In this document: positions 39,206 to 47,999 of the stretch, piece by piece
Position numbering within the stretch: the stretch's first letter is position 1
Layout: every line of letters starts with the position of its first letter
Assembly (NCBI GenBank): GCA_030631085.1
Contig: DAOVLV010000001.1
Span: 1 to 53,407 of the forward strand
DNA: 53,407 bases
DNA from: Planctomycetales bacterium
GTDB taxonomy: Bacteria; Planctomycetota; Phycisphaerae; SM23-33
Reading direction: 5' to 3'
The notes under the pieces: generated by a model
Told to the model about the DNA's origin: nothing
The model's input: only the letters and a program-made list of their open reading frames with translations
Database searches by the model: none
Translations under genes and position numbers: made by a program

Positions 39206-39970
39206 GTGAGCACGAAAGACAAAAGCCTAATCATCGTTGTGCTGGTCTTGGTATGCGTGGCGGTCATAATTTGGGGCCATCACCGATTGGAATTGCTTCT
39301 CTTGGTGGCGTTCCTAGCACCTCTTACCGTCATTCACGTAGGCTCCATGGCTCTAGTGAGCACCTGTTGTTGGGGCATAGCCATCGAACGCCTATCTATC
39401 TTCTACGGAGGTCCGTTGTGCCGCTTTAACGTCAGAGGTATTCCCATCGAGATCGGTTACTTACCCATAGGCGGCTCAATAACATTCCGGCGTTACGACG
39501 ATGGTACAACCTCCAACGATGGCTTTAGGAACTATGACCACTTTCACCCATGGCAACGGTTGGTGATAATTCTGAGCGGGCCTTCGCTGCTTCTTCTTTT
39601 GGGCTGCGCGCTGATCGGGAGCAAGAGTCTTGTTGAAACCGTGCAAAGGTTCTACCCGACCTTCGTGGCGGGAACGATGTCTCCTGGTAGCGATGGCGTG
39701 AGCACATTAGCGGCTTACCTGAGTCTATTAGAGCATGGTAATTATCAGATTGCCTTCGGACTTCTTGCAGTTGTCCTAGCCGTGCTGAACCTATTGCCAC
39801 TCCCAACCATGAATGGGGGAGAGGCATTGATGGAACTCACTCAGATGTTGAACAGGCGTAGGTTCGCGCCTAAGATGGTCGTGGCATTGCGGGTTGTTTC
39901 GATAGTAATCCACTGTGTCATCGCAGCCGCATGGGCATTTTCGCTGATCCTCTTGCTGTTTTTCCATTGA
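39206..39970 (+). CDS. Site-2 protease (M50) homologue lacking the active site
   Basis: A GTG start at 39206 with AAGGGAAAGA before it gives 254 residues; an upstream ATG at 39056 adds unlikely residues. The protein has several membrane helices. It aligns by eye with RseP-type proteases: IHVGSMALVSTCCWGIAIER, YLPIGGSITFRR, WQRLVIILSGPSLLLLLG and VLNLLPLPTMNGGEAL. The HExxH motif is replaced by HVGSM and the LDG motif by MNG. It is therefore expected to be inactive as a protease and to act as a scaffold or substrate binder. A terminator follows directly. Confidence 0.7.
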   Translation: MSTKDKSLIIVVLVLVCVAVIIWGHHRLELLLLVAFLAPLTVIHVGSMALVSTCCWGIAIERLSIFYGGPLCRFNVRGIPIEIGYLPIGGSITFRRYDDGTTSNDGFRNYDHFHPWQRLVIILSGPSLLLLLGCALIGSKSLVETVQRFYPTFVAGTMSPGSDGVSTLAAYLSLLEHGNYQIAFGLLAVVLAVLNLLPLPTMNGGEALMELTQMLNRRRFAPKMVVALRVVSIVIHCVIAAAWAFSLILLLFFH

Positions 39971-40005
39971 CCGGCAGGACTTGTGATAGGCTCTGCCGGG
40001 TTTTT
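39971..40005 (+). terminator. Intrinsic terminator after the M50-like gene
   Basis: Arms CCGGCAG and CTGCCGG, loop of 15 bases, then GTTTTT. It starts directly after the TGA of the preceding gene. Confidence 0.85.
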
Positions 40006-40023
40006 GTATTCATTCCCGAAGCC

Positions 40024-40551
40024 TTACACCTCTGTATATTGTGCAGTTCCCGCCATCGAGAAACCACGCAACGAAGAATCCGCAACTTTTTTAAATACCT
40101 CAGGCGGTACACTGACAGTGGCCACCCAGCAACCCGCCGATATTTTTTCGCCCCTATAAGTAATTTCCGAATCCGTTACAAAACTTTCGACCACTCGACA
40201 GGTAGTATCGTGTTCATGCTGGAGTTTAACAATTCCACCGTTCGCTAACCAACTGGCACTACCTTTTTTCAGTTCCTCGAAATCGGAAATATAGTCGTTC
40301 TGGGCGTCGGTGTTTTCCGGGTTGCCCAAACAATAAACGCAGCCCGATAATTCGTGCATCTCGCCATTTTTCCGTATGTCGAAGAATCCGCCGCCCGACT
40401 TCTCAAATTCTATTTCGTTATCATCGTCAATTTCTAAAACGATACCCGCATCGGCGAAGATATATTTCAAAACCTCGTTGGTCGTATTGCATCCCGGAAT
40501 ATCGACATATCCCTCTGCATCGCTGGTCAATTCTAAAGTTGTATTTGTCAT
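40024..40551 (-). CDS. XkdF-like phage serine protease/maturation protein
   Basis: The 175-residue protein has an N-terminal extra segment and a C-terminal part resembling the XkdF family: NGGIVKLQHEHDTTCRVVES, FVTDSEITYRGEKISAGC, WVATVSVPPEVFKKV and SLRGFSMAGTAQY. XkdF-type proteins process phage heads in PBSX-like phages. Here the gene stands without capsid genes, as in satellites that remodel a helper's head. The catalytic residues were not identified. Confidence 0.7.
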   Translation of the reverse strand: MTNTTLELTSDAEGYVDIPGCNTTNEVLKYIFADAGIVLEIDDDNEIEFEKSGGGFFDIRKNGEMHELSGCVYCLGNPENTDAQNDYISDFEELKKGSASWLANGGIVKLQHEHDTTCRVVESFVTDSEITYRGEKISAGCWVATVSVPPEVFKKVADSSLRGFSMAGTAQYTEV

Positions 40552-40568
40552 AATTTATTTCCCCTAAT

Positions 40569-40724
40569 TTAATTCGCCGGATCGCCCCGGCCTGTCAATC
40601 GCTCAAACGTCTCGGATGCTTCTTCGCTATCCCAAGTTTTTATTTCCACGCCGGATCGAAACACTCGAAGCCGACAACAATCCCGGCGTAGTTCCAACTC
40701 ATTATTTTTTTGTATAGTCTTCAT
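40569..40724 (-). CDS. Small hypothetical protein, 51 residues
   Basis: A frame starting MKTIQKNNELELRRDCCRLR and ending LTGRGDPAN lies 17 bases before the XkdF-like gene. It is basic then acidic, with a likely strand-helix pattern. A promoter and a perfect operator-like palindrome lie directly upstream, which supports a real gene. Confidence 0.55.
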   Translation of the reverse strand: MKTIQKNNELELRRDCCRLRVFRSGVEIKTWDSEEASETFERLTGRGDPAN

Positions 40725-40733
40725 ATAATTATC

Positions 40734-40750
40734 TATACGAAATTCGTATA
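40734..40750. promoter_or_regulatory. Perfect 17-bp operator-like palindrome
   Basis: TATACGAA and TTCGTATA flank a single A. It sits 10 bases upstream of the small gene and just after the predicted transcription start, so a bound protein would block transcription. Confidence 0.8.
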
Positions 40751-40757
40751 ATTGGTT

Positions 40758-40787
40758 TGTATATCTCTAACGCACTCAAACTTTCAA
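40758..40787 (-). promoter_or_regulatory. Promoter of the XkdF-like operon
   Basis: On the minus strand TTGAAA (40782-40787) and TATACA (40758-40763) are 18 bases apart, followed by the operator-like palindrome. Confidence 0.6.
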
Positions 40788-40946
40788 CACGTATCAAAGT
40801 ACCTATATGCCTTAAAAGTTGCTTACAACGTATCCTGCAAAGCCCTGCACAGTGATATAAGGTAGTTCGCTAACCTGTTATATTCGGCATTTTGTCCGTC
40901 TGCTGGTATATTGACATTCTTGGTGTATTTCACCGCTTAAAAAAAC

Positions 40947-40981
40947 AGGAGGCTCGGCATTTTCTGATTGCCAAGTCTCCT
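40947..40981. terminator. Bidirectional hairpin terminator near the resolvase gene
   Basis: Arms AGGAG/CTCCT with an inner GGCA/TGCC stem are bordered by A-rich and T-rich bases, so it can stop the resolvase transcript as well as any opposite one. Confidence 0.65.
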
Positions 40982-41008
40982 TTCAATTTTGATAATTTGT
41001 ATCTTGTC

Positions 41009-41620
41009 TTACTTGACCGCCTCAATAATTTTATGCACGGTAGGCCAACTCAATTCCTCTGCCCTTGCGATAGCGGCTTTGCTGATACCCTTGTCGTACA
41101 TATCCAGTATTCGGTTGATCCGTCTTGTACTCACCATTGACCAACCTTTTTGACTTCCACCCCATTTTTTGCCCGCTGCTTTGGCTACCTCGATACCGGC
41201 CTTTTGTCTTTGACGCCTTACGGCATTTTCAAACTCGGCGAACACTGCCAATATCCCGGCTATCATTTTGCCGCTGATGCTGTCAAGATCGACGCCCTCC
41301 GTTACCGATACCAGCCGGATACCCCTTTTGTGCATCCTGTCGAACAGGTTAGCGGCGTCTTTGAGGGAACGACTCAACCTATCCAGTCGCCAACAGATAA
41401 CGGCACTGACCTTGCCCTTGTCGATAGCCTGTTGTAGTTTTTTCCATTCTGGCCTGTTGTTAGTTGTGCCACTAGCCTTGTCGGAATACCACTTTAGGTT
41501 TTCTATCCCGCTGGCCTTCGCCCATGCCCTTATCGCCTTACGTTGCAGCCTGTCATTTTGCTCTACCGTGCTGCATCTCACGTAGGCTGCTGTAATGTTT
41601 CCCGTCTTTTCTTTCGCCAT
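41009..41620 (-). CDS. Small serine recombinase (resolvase/invertase family)
   Basis: The 203-residue protein has the resolvase catalytic domain: AAYVRCSTVEQNDR with Ser17, KWYSDKASGTTNNRPEW, VICWRLDRLSRSLKDAANL, and a C-terminal helix-turn-helix region MYDKGISKAAIARAEELSW. The start at 41620 has AAGGAG seven bases upstream. Small resolvases resolve multimers or invert segments. It differs from the large recombinase at the element edge and may keep a replicating element monomeric or flip a segment, but no inverted sites were identified. Confidence 0.9.
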   Translation of the reverse strand: MAKEKTGNITAAYVRCSTVEQNDRLQRKAIRAWAKASGIENLKWYSDKASGTTNNRPEWKKLQQAIDKGKVSAVICWRLDRLSRSLKDAANLFDRMHKRGIRLVSVTEGVDLDSISGKMIAGILAVFAEFENAVRRQRQKAGIEVAKAAGKKWGGSQKGWSMVSTRRINRILDMYDKGISKAAIARAEELSWPTVHKIIEAVK

Positions 41621-41813
41621 GATATGCTCCTTTCGGTTGATAGCCTGTATCACAGCGTTTATTATAACCCTAAATTGTCTTGTGTAAAAGATATTTTATA
41701 GGTTTTGCATAAATTATCTTTCGTGTGCTCTATCATATTCCCTTGCAATAACGGCTTTTTGGCCTTTTTCCGCACGCCAGTTTCAAACGACATGACTTTT
41801 TAGGGTTTTGATT

Positions 41814-42689
41814 CTATCCGATCTGGCCTCCAAAACCTTTGTCCGGGTCTAAAGACTTCCAACAGGAATCGCCGCCAGACGCTATCACACCGCCAACGGA
41901 GGAAAATTCGTTCCTACGAATCGGAAGTGTGGTAGGTGTTATCATTACTTTTCGTAATCCGGCCTCTATCAAGTCAAGCCCGCATTTTGGACATTCATTC
42001 AAGTTCCCGGATACCTCGAAACCGCATCGACATTTTACAGGCTGGCCGATATTCGATAATGCGGACTCGGCGGAAGTGCTGGAAAAGGTAACAGCATCCC
42101 GCCTGTCGCCCGCTTCGTTTGGTATAGGTATCTGGTCATGCTCGGTAGGTTCGTCCTGTACGGCTAATCCTGCAACGTCCTCGGTGGTGTTTTGAGGTGG
42201 TCTAGGCACGTTGCTGATGATGTTGATAATTTTGTCGTCGCTTCCTTCACCTTTGCTTTCCGATAACCGCTCCAACTGACTTAATAATTGACTAATTGCC
42301 GCAATGGAATCGGGCTTGGCTTTGGCTGCCAGTCGTTTGATAGCCCGGCGGAGTTCCTGCTTTAATTCTGATAAAGATACCTCGGTTTGTTCATCGTCCC
42401 CGGCCCCTTCTGGCTCTTGTGATCTGTTGCCGCGTCCGGGTCCGCCGGGGTTATTTTTGCAGAATTTTCCATCCGGTCCATGTAAGGGATGTTTTTCTTC
42501 AATGTTTATAATATCTTCGTTAGGCGTGTCGGAATTATTAGGTGTCGAAAATGCTTTATCCCCCTCTTGTCTTTTTTTATCTTTACTACCTTCTACCTTT
42601 GAAGTTTCATCGTTTTCTTTGTCGTTTTTCCTACCGTCTTTTTCTACGTTTTTCCATTCACGTCTTTTTGATGTTCTAGGATGTTTCAT
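41814..42689 (-). CDS. Disordered zinc-ribbon protein
   Basis: The 291-residue protein starts MKHPRTSKRREWKNVEKDG and has a low-complexity charged N-terminal third. A GPDGKFCKNNPGGPGRGN segment near residue 87 looks like a short motif seen in small DNA-binding phage proteins. A helical middle with ELKQELRRAIKRLAAKAKP follows, and a four-cysteine ribbon, KCRCGFEVSGNLNECPKCGL, near residue 235. It overlaps the small upstream gene by 14 bases. Role unknown. Confidence 0.6.
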   Translation of the reverse strand: MKHPRTSKRREWKNVEKDGRKNDKENDETSKVEGSKDKKRQEGDKAFSTPNNSDTPNEDIINIEEKHPLHGPDGKFCKNNPGGPGRGNRSQEPEGAGDDEQTEVSLSELKQELRRAIKRLAAKAKPDSIAAISQLLSQLERLSESKGEGSDDKIINIISNVPRPPQNTTEDVAGLAVQDEPTEHDQIPIPNEAGDRRDAVTFSSTSAESALSNIGQPVKCRCGFEVSGNLNECPKCGLDLIEAGLRKVMITPTTLPIRRNEFSSVGGVIASGGDSCWKSLDPDKGFGGQIG

Positions 42690-42870
42690 ATTGCTTTTTC
42701 CCCCATACATTCCCCGTCGGATGCCAGCATCGAAAGTTGTTTCTGGTTGCTGTTCTTTTCTTTCCAAACTTTAGGGCTGCTGTTGGCGTGTATCCCCGTA
42801 GTCGGTGGATCGCTCGCCCCTCACGTATCGCTTGGCGATCCAGTCTGGTCAAACCGTTTTGATCTTCCAT
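42676..42870 (-). CDS. Small basic protein, 64 residues
   Basis: A frame starts MEDQNGLTRLDRQAIREGRAI and continues HRLRGYTPTAALKFGKKRT. The start at 42870 has GGGGGAAG eight bases upstream, and a start at 42894 is possible. It is basic and could bind nucleic acid. It overlaps the zinc-ribbon gene by 14 bases, so co-translation is likely. Confidence 0.55.
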   Translation of the reverse strand: MEDQNGLTRLDRQAIREGRAIHRLRGYTPTAALKFGKKRTATRNNFRCWHPTGNVWGKKQYETS

Positions 42871-43035
42871 TTTTGCTTCCCCCTGTTTCCCCATTTTTTC
42901 AGTTCATCAAAATTATAAAATATAAAAAGCAATAAATAAGTGGGTAAGTGGTTCAAGTGGTTAGAAACGACTTTTTGCCTTAAGCGCGCTCTTAAGGGTA
43001 AAACCTGTTTTCAGTCAATTATGCCACTTACCCAC

Positions 43036-45318
43036 TTACTTTCCGGCGTGCCCCAACGGTTCATCGGTTATATGCGCCCATTCAGGCTTCAGTCCGATAC
43101 CCGCAAAGGCCATTCTTTGCTTTCCGCTAATAACTAACTGCTTGCTTGTAATGTTTTCGATCCGGCGTATCTGTTCGTACAAAACTTTCCGACTCATCGT
43201 GTATCTCTCGCCCGCCTCTTTCGCCCACCACAAATAAGCGTGGTACATATCCGGCTGGGCTATTTTTTTATCCTTGCCGGTTTCGCAATACATATCCAAA
43301 AATTCGGCAAGTTTGTTTTCTTCATCCTGATATTGCCTTGTCGCGTGCTTGACGGATTCCGGCGAAATTAACCCATACTGCTGCCACAATAAGCAACCCT
43401 CCACGGCCCACCTTAAAACGCCCGGCCATTCTTTTTTCAGTTTATCGAGCAGTTGATGATCCTGTTTTTCCAGTGCTACGGTAACGCCGAAGTCGATGAG
43501 CCTGATACGCCGCCAAATAGCATGGGATGATTCACTGATATTGGGCTTGTTGTTTGTAACCAAAACAGTTTTACAAATTCGCGGAAACTCAAAGTAGTCC
43601 CTGTGCATATACCGTCCCTTGAGAGTCGCGTCGCCGGTCAGTTCCTTTACCCGCTGCACTTTCATACGCCCGCCTTGCTCGGTTTCGGATGCCACGATAA
43701 GACGTTTTCCGAAAAGGTCGGCTATCTCGGTCGGGTGCTCATCAAACCTTTTCACAGTCAACAGGTGTGGTGGTGCTTTGCTTGCATAGTCGCCCATGTA
43801 GCCGAGAACCGTATCAAGGAACGTGCTCTTTCCGTTCGCCCCCGTCCCGTAAAAGATAGGTAGTATCTGCTCCGATATATCTCCAGTGAGAAAAATACCA
43901 GTTAGCCGCTGGAGGTAGTCTATCAACTCATCATCACCATCCATTATTTCGCCGATGAATTTTAGCCATAGCGAACTTTTTATATTGGGGTCATATTCGA
44001 CCGGGGCCAGTTTCGTGATAAAGTCAGTGGGCCTGTGTTTTCCAATTTCGCCCGTGCGTAGATCAACGGTTCCGTTCTGACAATTGAACAACCAAGTGTT
44101 TGCATCGAAAGACGCTGCGGGCGTTGCAAGTTCGCCTTTGGCTAACTCCATGAGTGCTTTAATCCGTCGCTCATTTTCAGAACTTGCTGCCCACTTTGCT
44201 GTTTTCTGTCGCTTGGTATCGTCGGGTTCATGCGCCGCGATGGTGTACCACGTCCGTACCGTCCGCTTGGCGAATTGCTGCACCTGTCGAATAGTATCTT
44301 TTTTCCACCGTGATCCGTCCCATATGAGCCACTTGCCCCATTGTTCACACCAAAGCACCTCGTCCCTGTACAATGCTGCGAAAAGTTCCGCGTTACCCGT
44401 GTCGGTCTGATTAAAACTGCTGTGATGTTCTGCCGGATACCGCTCCATCCCTTGAGCAATGGTTTCGATCTCACTGTCCGGTATGCTAGACGGGTCTTCG
44501 CACAGAGAGTTTTTTGAACCGAGTAAAACCTTACCAATGGTCTCCGTCTCCATACCCAGTTGCCCGCGCAAGAAACCCGCCAGCCGTGTAAGCCCGTCGT
44601 TGCGTTCGCCGACTGGTATTTTTTCATTCGTTCCGTCCGTTTCGGTTAGTGTTTCAACGTCTTGTTTTTTACTCTCAATTAATTTGGCAAGTAACCATTT
44701 TGGGGCTACCAAAACGTCTTGTGTATCTGGCGTACCGCGATACCAGTCGTAATGTCTGTTGCTTACGTGCAGGCTGTACGGCGCAACGACATAGCCGCCG
44801 TCGGCTTTCACGTCAACGCCCTTACCAAGAGCGTTTGCACGGCTCTTTACATTCCCGCCAGGATGCCGAAAGTAAAAGTGCGTTCCACCACTGCCCGTTA
44901 TTGACTGCAAGGTCTTTGGCAGTCGGCCATTGTTGTTTTCGATTTCGTCTAGTGTATCTTCACCACCATTACGCGGATCAATATCGAGCACCATAAGGCC
45001 GGATACTTTACCTGTCGCTATACCGATGTTTGCGTTGGGCCATTTTTCCCACCATTTTTTTATATCCCTCTGATCGGTGGTAGCGTCTTTCAGTCCGTGC
45101 ATAGTTCGCGGATGCTTGCCGGGGCTGTTGCAGCCACGTTTTCCACAAGCACATTTTCCGTCGTCTATCTCATAGATCGGAAGTACCTGCCAGCCTTGTT
45201 GTGCATATTCTAAAGCCACCTTAACTTTGCTTTGCCCTATTCGTTCTGCCCTGATTCTTTCAAATTCACTCTCAATAAAACCAAGTCGCCTCTGCTTTTT
45301 CTCACTTACATTTACCAT
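43036..45318 (-). CDS. Primase-polymerase fused to SF3 helicase
   Basis: The 760-residue protein joins two replication functions. The first part is a prim-pol domain: GKHPRTMHGLKDAT, the metal motif VLDIDPRNGG with Asp112 and Asp114, and GGTHFYFRHPGG. The second is a D5/P4-type helicase: PIFYGTGANGKSTFLDTVLG (Walker A) near residue 495, KRLIVASETEQGGRMKVQ and KTVLVTNNKPNIS. It can prime and unwind DNA, so the element probably replicates. A cysteine-rich segment (CACGKRGCN) precedes the prim-pol core, as in relatives. Confidence 0.92.
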   Translation of the reverse strand: MVNVSEKKQRRLGFIESEFERIRAERIGQSKVKVALEYAQQGWQVLPIYEIDDGKCACGKRGCNSPGKHPRTMHGLKDATTDQRDIKKWWEKWPNANIGIATGKVSGLMVLDIDPRNGGEDTLDEIENNNGRLPKTLQSITGSGGTHFYFRHPGGNVKSRANALGKGVDVKADGGYVVAPYSLHVSNRHYDWYRGTPDTQDVLVAPKWLLAKLIESKKQDVETLTETDGTNEKIPVGERNDGLTRLAGFLRGQLGMETETIGKVLLGSKNSLCEDPSSIPDSEIETIAQGMERYPAEHHSSFNQTDTGNAELFAALYRDEVLWCEQWGKWLIWDGSRWKKDTIRQVQQFAKRTVRTWYTIAAHEPDDTKRQKTAKWAASSENERRIKALMELAKGELATPAASFDANTWLFNCQNGTVDLRTGEIGKHRPTDFITKLAPVEYDPNIKSSLWLKFIGEIMDGDDELIDYLQRLTGIFLTGDISEQILPIFYGTGANGKSTFLDTVLGYMGDYASKAPPHLLTVKRFDEHPTEIADLFGKRLIVASETEQGGRMKVQRVKELTGDATLKGRYMHRDYFEFPRICKTVLVTNNKPNISESSHAIWRRIRLIDFGVTVALEKQDHQLLDKLKKEWPGVLRWAVEGCLLWQQYGLISPESVKHATRQYQDEENKLAEFLDMYCETGKDKKIAQPDMYHAYLWWAKEAGERYTMSRKVLYEQIRRIENITSKQLVISGKQRMAFAGIGLKPEWAHITDEPLGHAGK

Positions 45319-45456
45319 TTTCTTTTCTCCACGAAAATTTTAGCCACGGGCGAAAGCCAAGCCGTGGAGTGCTCACTCCCGACCCGTGGCTAATACTGAC
45401 TGTTGCTATTTTTCTCCACGTCATTTTGTTCATCAATTTATTATATTGAGTTGCTC

Positions 45457-45717
45457 TTAATTTTTTGAAAATTGATATGCCGAAAAATGCTGTCGTAACC
45501 TCTCGATAAGCAATTCCACCGGCAATTTTAATCGCCGTGCCACCACTGCCAATTTCTTACCTCTCATAATTAAATTGCAGGCCGCTTGATATTTCTTCGA
45601 CAGGCTTTGCATATCCATTTCAAAATGTAAATCATTGGAAAAGTCTGGTGTGTCCTTCTGATAAAGAATTCGACAGGTCGGCTGTTCATCATTTTTATTC
45701 ATTTTGTAATTCCCCAT
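45457..45717 (-). CDS. Small HTH-like regulator candidate
   Basis: The 86-residue protein begins MGNYKMNKNDEQPTCRILYQ and has a helix-turn-helix-like end: IMRGKKLAVVARRLKLPVEL followed by LIERLRQHFSAYQF. It lies before the replication gene. The 138-base spacer between them holds a GC-rich inverted repeat (CCACGGG...CCGTGG) near 45350-45395. Function is inferred from size and position. Confidence 0.55.
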   Translation of the reverse strand: MGNYKMNKNDEQPTCRILYQKDTPDFSNDLHFEMDMQSLSKKYQAACNLIMRGKKLAVVARRLKLPVELLIERLRQHFSAYQFSKN

Positions 45718-45807
45718 TTTGGTTTGGCAGAGCAGAGCGGGGACGGTCAGAAACCCAGAAGAAAAGGAAAGAACCGCCCCCGCCTACAGGAGAAGCACTC
45801 ACGAAGA

Positions 45808-46239
45808 TTAATAACTAGACGTACTCGACCACTTCGGGTCGGAGCCGTGTGCAATTAAGACCGCCGTTATTTTGGAATCACCTTCGCCGTCGTACTCGAT
45901 ATTGATGAATCGCTTTGTGCCGATCACCAAGAAAACGTAAAGTCCATCCGCCGTTATCGAGAACGTATCATCCGAGACTGTTACCTCCGACGCGCTCATG
46001 CCGATGTTTTGTATAAGTTGGCATCGGTTCGACGAACTGGCCGAAAAGCCTGTCTCGTGGCTTGAATGCAAAGAGACATTACTGACGCCGGTCGTTCCCT
46101 TATCGACGGACAAAACCAATGTTGCATCGCCGTCATTTTGAATTGAATCAAATTCCGTTCCGCTAATGTCCGAAGAATTTGCTGCTGTAACGTTGTTCAA
46201 CAAAATCGCCGGGTTGTTTCCTGCTAAAATTTCTCTCAT
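45808..46239 (-). CDS. Beta-rich protein, virion-like
   Basis: The 143-residue protein has NNPAILLNNVTAANSSDISG, ATLVLSVDKGTTGVSNVSLH and DGLYVFLVIGTKRFINIEYD, a run of short strands with Ser/Thr/Asn. This resembles phage decoration or tail beta-barrel proteins. It ends WSSTSSY. If so the element encodes at least one virion part. No family was named. Confidence 0.5.
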   Translation of the reverse strand: MREILAGNNPAILLNNVTAANSSDISGTEFDSIQNDGDATLVLSVDKGTTGVSNVSLHSSHETGFSASSSNRCQLIQNIGMSASEVTVSDDTFSITADGLYVFLVIGTKRFINIEYDGEGDSKITAVLIAHGSDPKWSSTSSY

Positions 46240-46292
46240 TTTTTCATTCCTTAAAAAATTCCTAAACTACATTAATTCCTAAAATTAAATTC

Positions 46293-46517
46293 CTAAATAC
46301 TTACTTTCCGAAATAGAGGTCTAGCCCCCGACGCTTTTGCTCTCTCGCTATCTGGCCCAAAAATGTCATACTCCTTTTGTGTAACCCGGAAAGGCGGGTC
46401 GGCTTCTAGGCTTGGCCCAGCACCGTGGAAACTTTCACCAGTTCGCTTGCACTTCCAATAGCACATCGGCTCCATAGCCACCAAAATTCCGCCATCAACT
46501 TCCAATTCTTTTCCCAT
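46293..46517 (-). CDS. Hypothetical protein, 74 residues
   Basis: The frame starts MGKELEVDGGILVAMEPMCYWKCKRTGESFHGAGPSL. It has two cysteines spaced as YWKC, a beta-rich start and a helical end PFRVTQKEYDIFGPDSERAK. It lies 11 bases after the coiled-coil gene. No family was recognised. Confidence 0.5.
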   Translation of the reverse strand: MGKELEVDGGILVAMEPMCYWKCKRTGESFHGAGPSLEADPPFRVTQKEYDIFGPDSERAKASGARPLFRKVSI

Positions 46518-46528
46518 TTTTTACTCTC

Positions 46529-47494
46529 CTAAATTGAGGGCATCGCCCAATAAATTTCCTGTGGTTTCACCCCGCACGATTCGTCGGCGGAAGTGTAAAA
46601 ACTTTGTAGTGATTCTCTTAAAGCCTTTTTTGTGTTAAGTAGTTCGGCATCGTCAAACCGACGGTCGTCGAGGTTTGATAAGACCTCTTGTATCTGCCGG
46701 ACTTTCCCCCAGAGCGACTTGCCTTTGGCAGTATTTCGGAATGACTTGACCGCCTCTCGATGCTCTGAAATATATTGCTCTCGCTCCTTGGCGGCCTTGT
46801 CCTTTTCCGTCTTGACTTGTTCGCGTTGCTCGGATGTTGATTCGTAGTTAAAGGTGTCCCGGACGGAATCAACAAAGGTCTCGATTTGCACTTTTGTAAT
46901 AAGCCCCCGAATGCCCGCCGGGTCGTAGGCGTGATCGGAACGAACTGTCAGCCCTGCCCGATTCAGTTCCTTGATTTCGGTTTGGTAGTTCTTGTAGAGT
47001 TCAAAAGTTTTGCTCAATTCCTTGCCCATCGCTTCCGCAGCATCGACGGCTTTTTCAAAATGCTTTTGCTGACGATTTCCGAGTTTCTTTAGTTTGCCCG
47101 CACGGTCGTACAAGGTACAAAGCCGTTCGACGATTTCTGGTAAGGCTTCGACAAACGCCTCTGACTGCCACTGAAGGATTTCTAATTCGTTTTTACGCTC
47201 GACAATTTCGTCCAATTGTGGCGGGCGTACTGGCCGACCTCGCGGGCTGCCGCCGTCCCGTATTCGGTCGTAGGTGTGATGCAGGACATGCTCTTTGGCC
47301 TCCGCACGTTTAGATTTCTCAAAGTCGGGGAAGGTCTTTATGCCGTCGGTGTACTTATACCACTGCCGACATCCTGGGCGAATCTTGTCGGGGTGGTTCT
47401 TTACAAACTGCCGCAAGGCATCCCCGGCCTTCCGCTGGTCGAGCAATTCGTCGATGAGTTTTTCGGGTGGTACTGTAAATTGTTTTTCTGTCAT
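46529..47494 (-). CDS. Coiled-coil protein, 321 residues
   Basis: The product begins MTEKQFTVPPEKLIDELLDQ and is helical throughout, with long coiled-coil stretches (QREQVKTEKDKAAKEREQYI; KALRESLQSFYTSADES). A basic stretch SPRGRPVRPPQLDEIVERKN may contact nucleic acid. It heads the run of four genes with short gaps ending at the HTH candidate. Function unknown; scaffold or tape-measure-like proteins can look similar. Confidence 0.55.
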   Translation of the reverse strand: MTEKQFTVPPEKLIDELLDQRKAGDALRQFVKNHPDKIRPGCRQWYKYTDGIKTFPDFEKSKRAEAKEHVLHHTYDRIRDGGSPRGRPVRPPQLDEIVERKNELEILQWQSEAFVEALPEIVERLCTLYDRAGKLKKLGNRQQKHFEKAVDAAEAMGKELSKTFELYKNYQTEIKELNRAGLTVRSDHAYDPAGIRGLITKVQIETFVDSVRDTFNYESTSEQREQVKTEKDKAAKEREQYISEHREAVKSFRNTAKGKSLWGKVRQIQEVLSNLDDRRFDDAELLNTKKALRESLQSFYTSADESCGVKPQEIYWAMPSI

Positions 47495-47813
47495 TTTTCT
47501 ATATCTCCATCTTAAAAAGAAAAGGCGAAACCATCGGCCTTCTGGCCAACAGGTCCGCCTTCTTTGTCGAGCAAATTCCGTTTGGGAATTTCTGACCCAG
47601 CAAGGTCTAATTTTTTAAAAGAAGGGTTGAATTACCCGCCCTTCTTAAAGGATTATATAGTTTTCGTCAGAAAAACTTGTTAATTTTTTACACGATTTCG
47701 ACGATATTGAGCAAGTTTTACTACCAATAACCGCGTTTCGCCCTTTGTTTATATGGCTTTTCTCGACGCATAAATAAATTTTATTTTTATCTTTGTTTTC
47801 GATGATTTGGCAC

Positions 47814-47819
47814 TATAAT
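47814..47819 (+). promoter_or_regulatory. -10 element upstream of the serine recombinase
   Basis: A perfect TATAAT is followed by TGCTAAT; a weak -35 (TTTGTT) lies about 16 bases upstream. Transcription would start near 47825-47827, the first base of the pseudoknot. Confidence 0.6.
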
Positions 47820-47825
47820 TGCTAA

Positions 47826-47921
47826 TGCGATGAATATACGATACTCCCAAAATGGCTTTGCCCTTCGGTTCGGCGAATCACTTCCTATGGTTGTGTATTC
47901 ATCGCAACCGGGCCGAAGGGC
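47826..47921 (+). ncRNA. Candidate 5' leader pseudoknot of the recombinase transcript
   Basis: Two interleaved stems can form. Stem 1 pairs 47826-47839 (TGCGATGAATATAC) with 47893-47906 (GTGTATTCATCGCA), 14 pairs with one G-U. Stem 2 pairs 47860-47870 (GCCCTTCGGTT) with 47911-47921 (GGCCGAAGGGC), 9 pairs plus two G-U. The order A-B-A'-B' is an H-type pseudoknot. It begins at the predicted transcription start and ends 78 bases before the start codon, so it could control recombinase expression or be a separate RNA. As DNA it could instead be a set of operator sites. Confidence 0.55.
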
Positions 47922-47999
47922 TTCAATTTCTACGCTGTACTATCACGAGTATTAATAAGTTTTTTCGCCGCCACCGGTATAATAACTAGGAGTAAAGCG

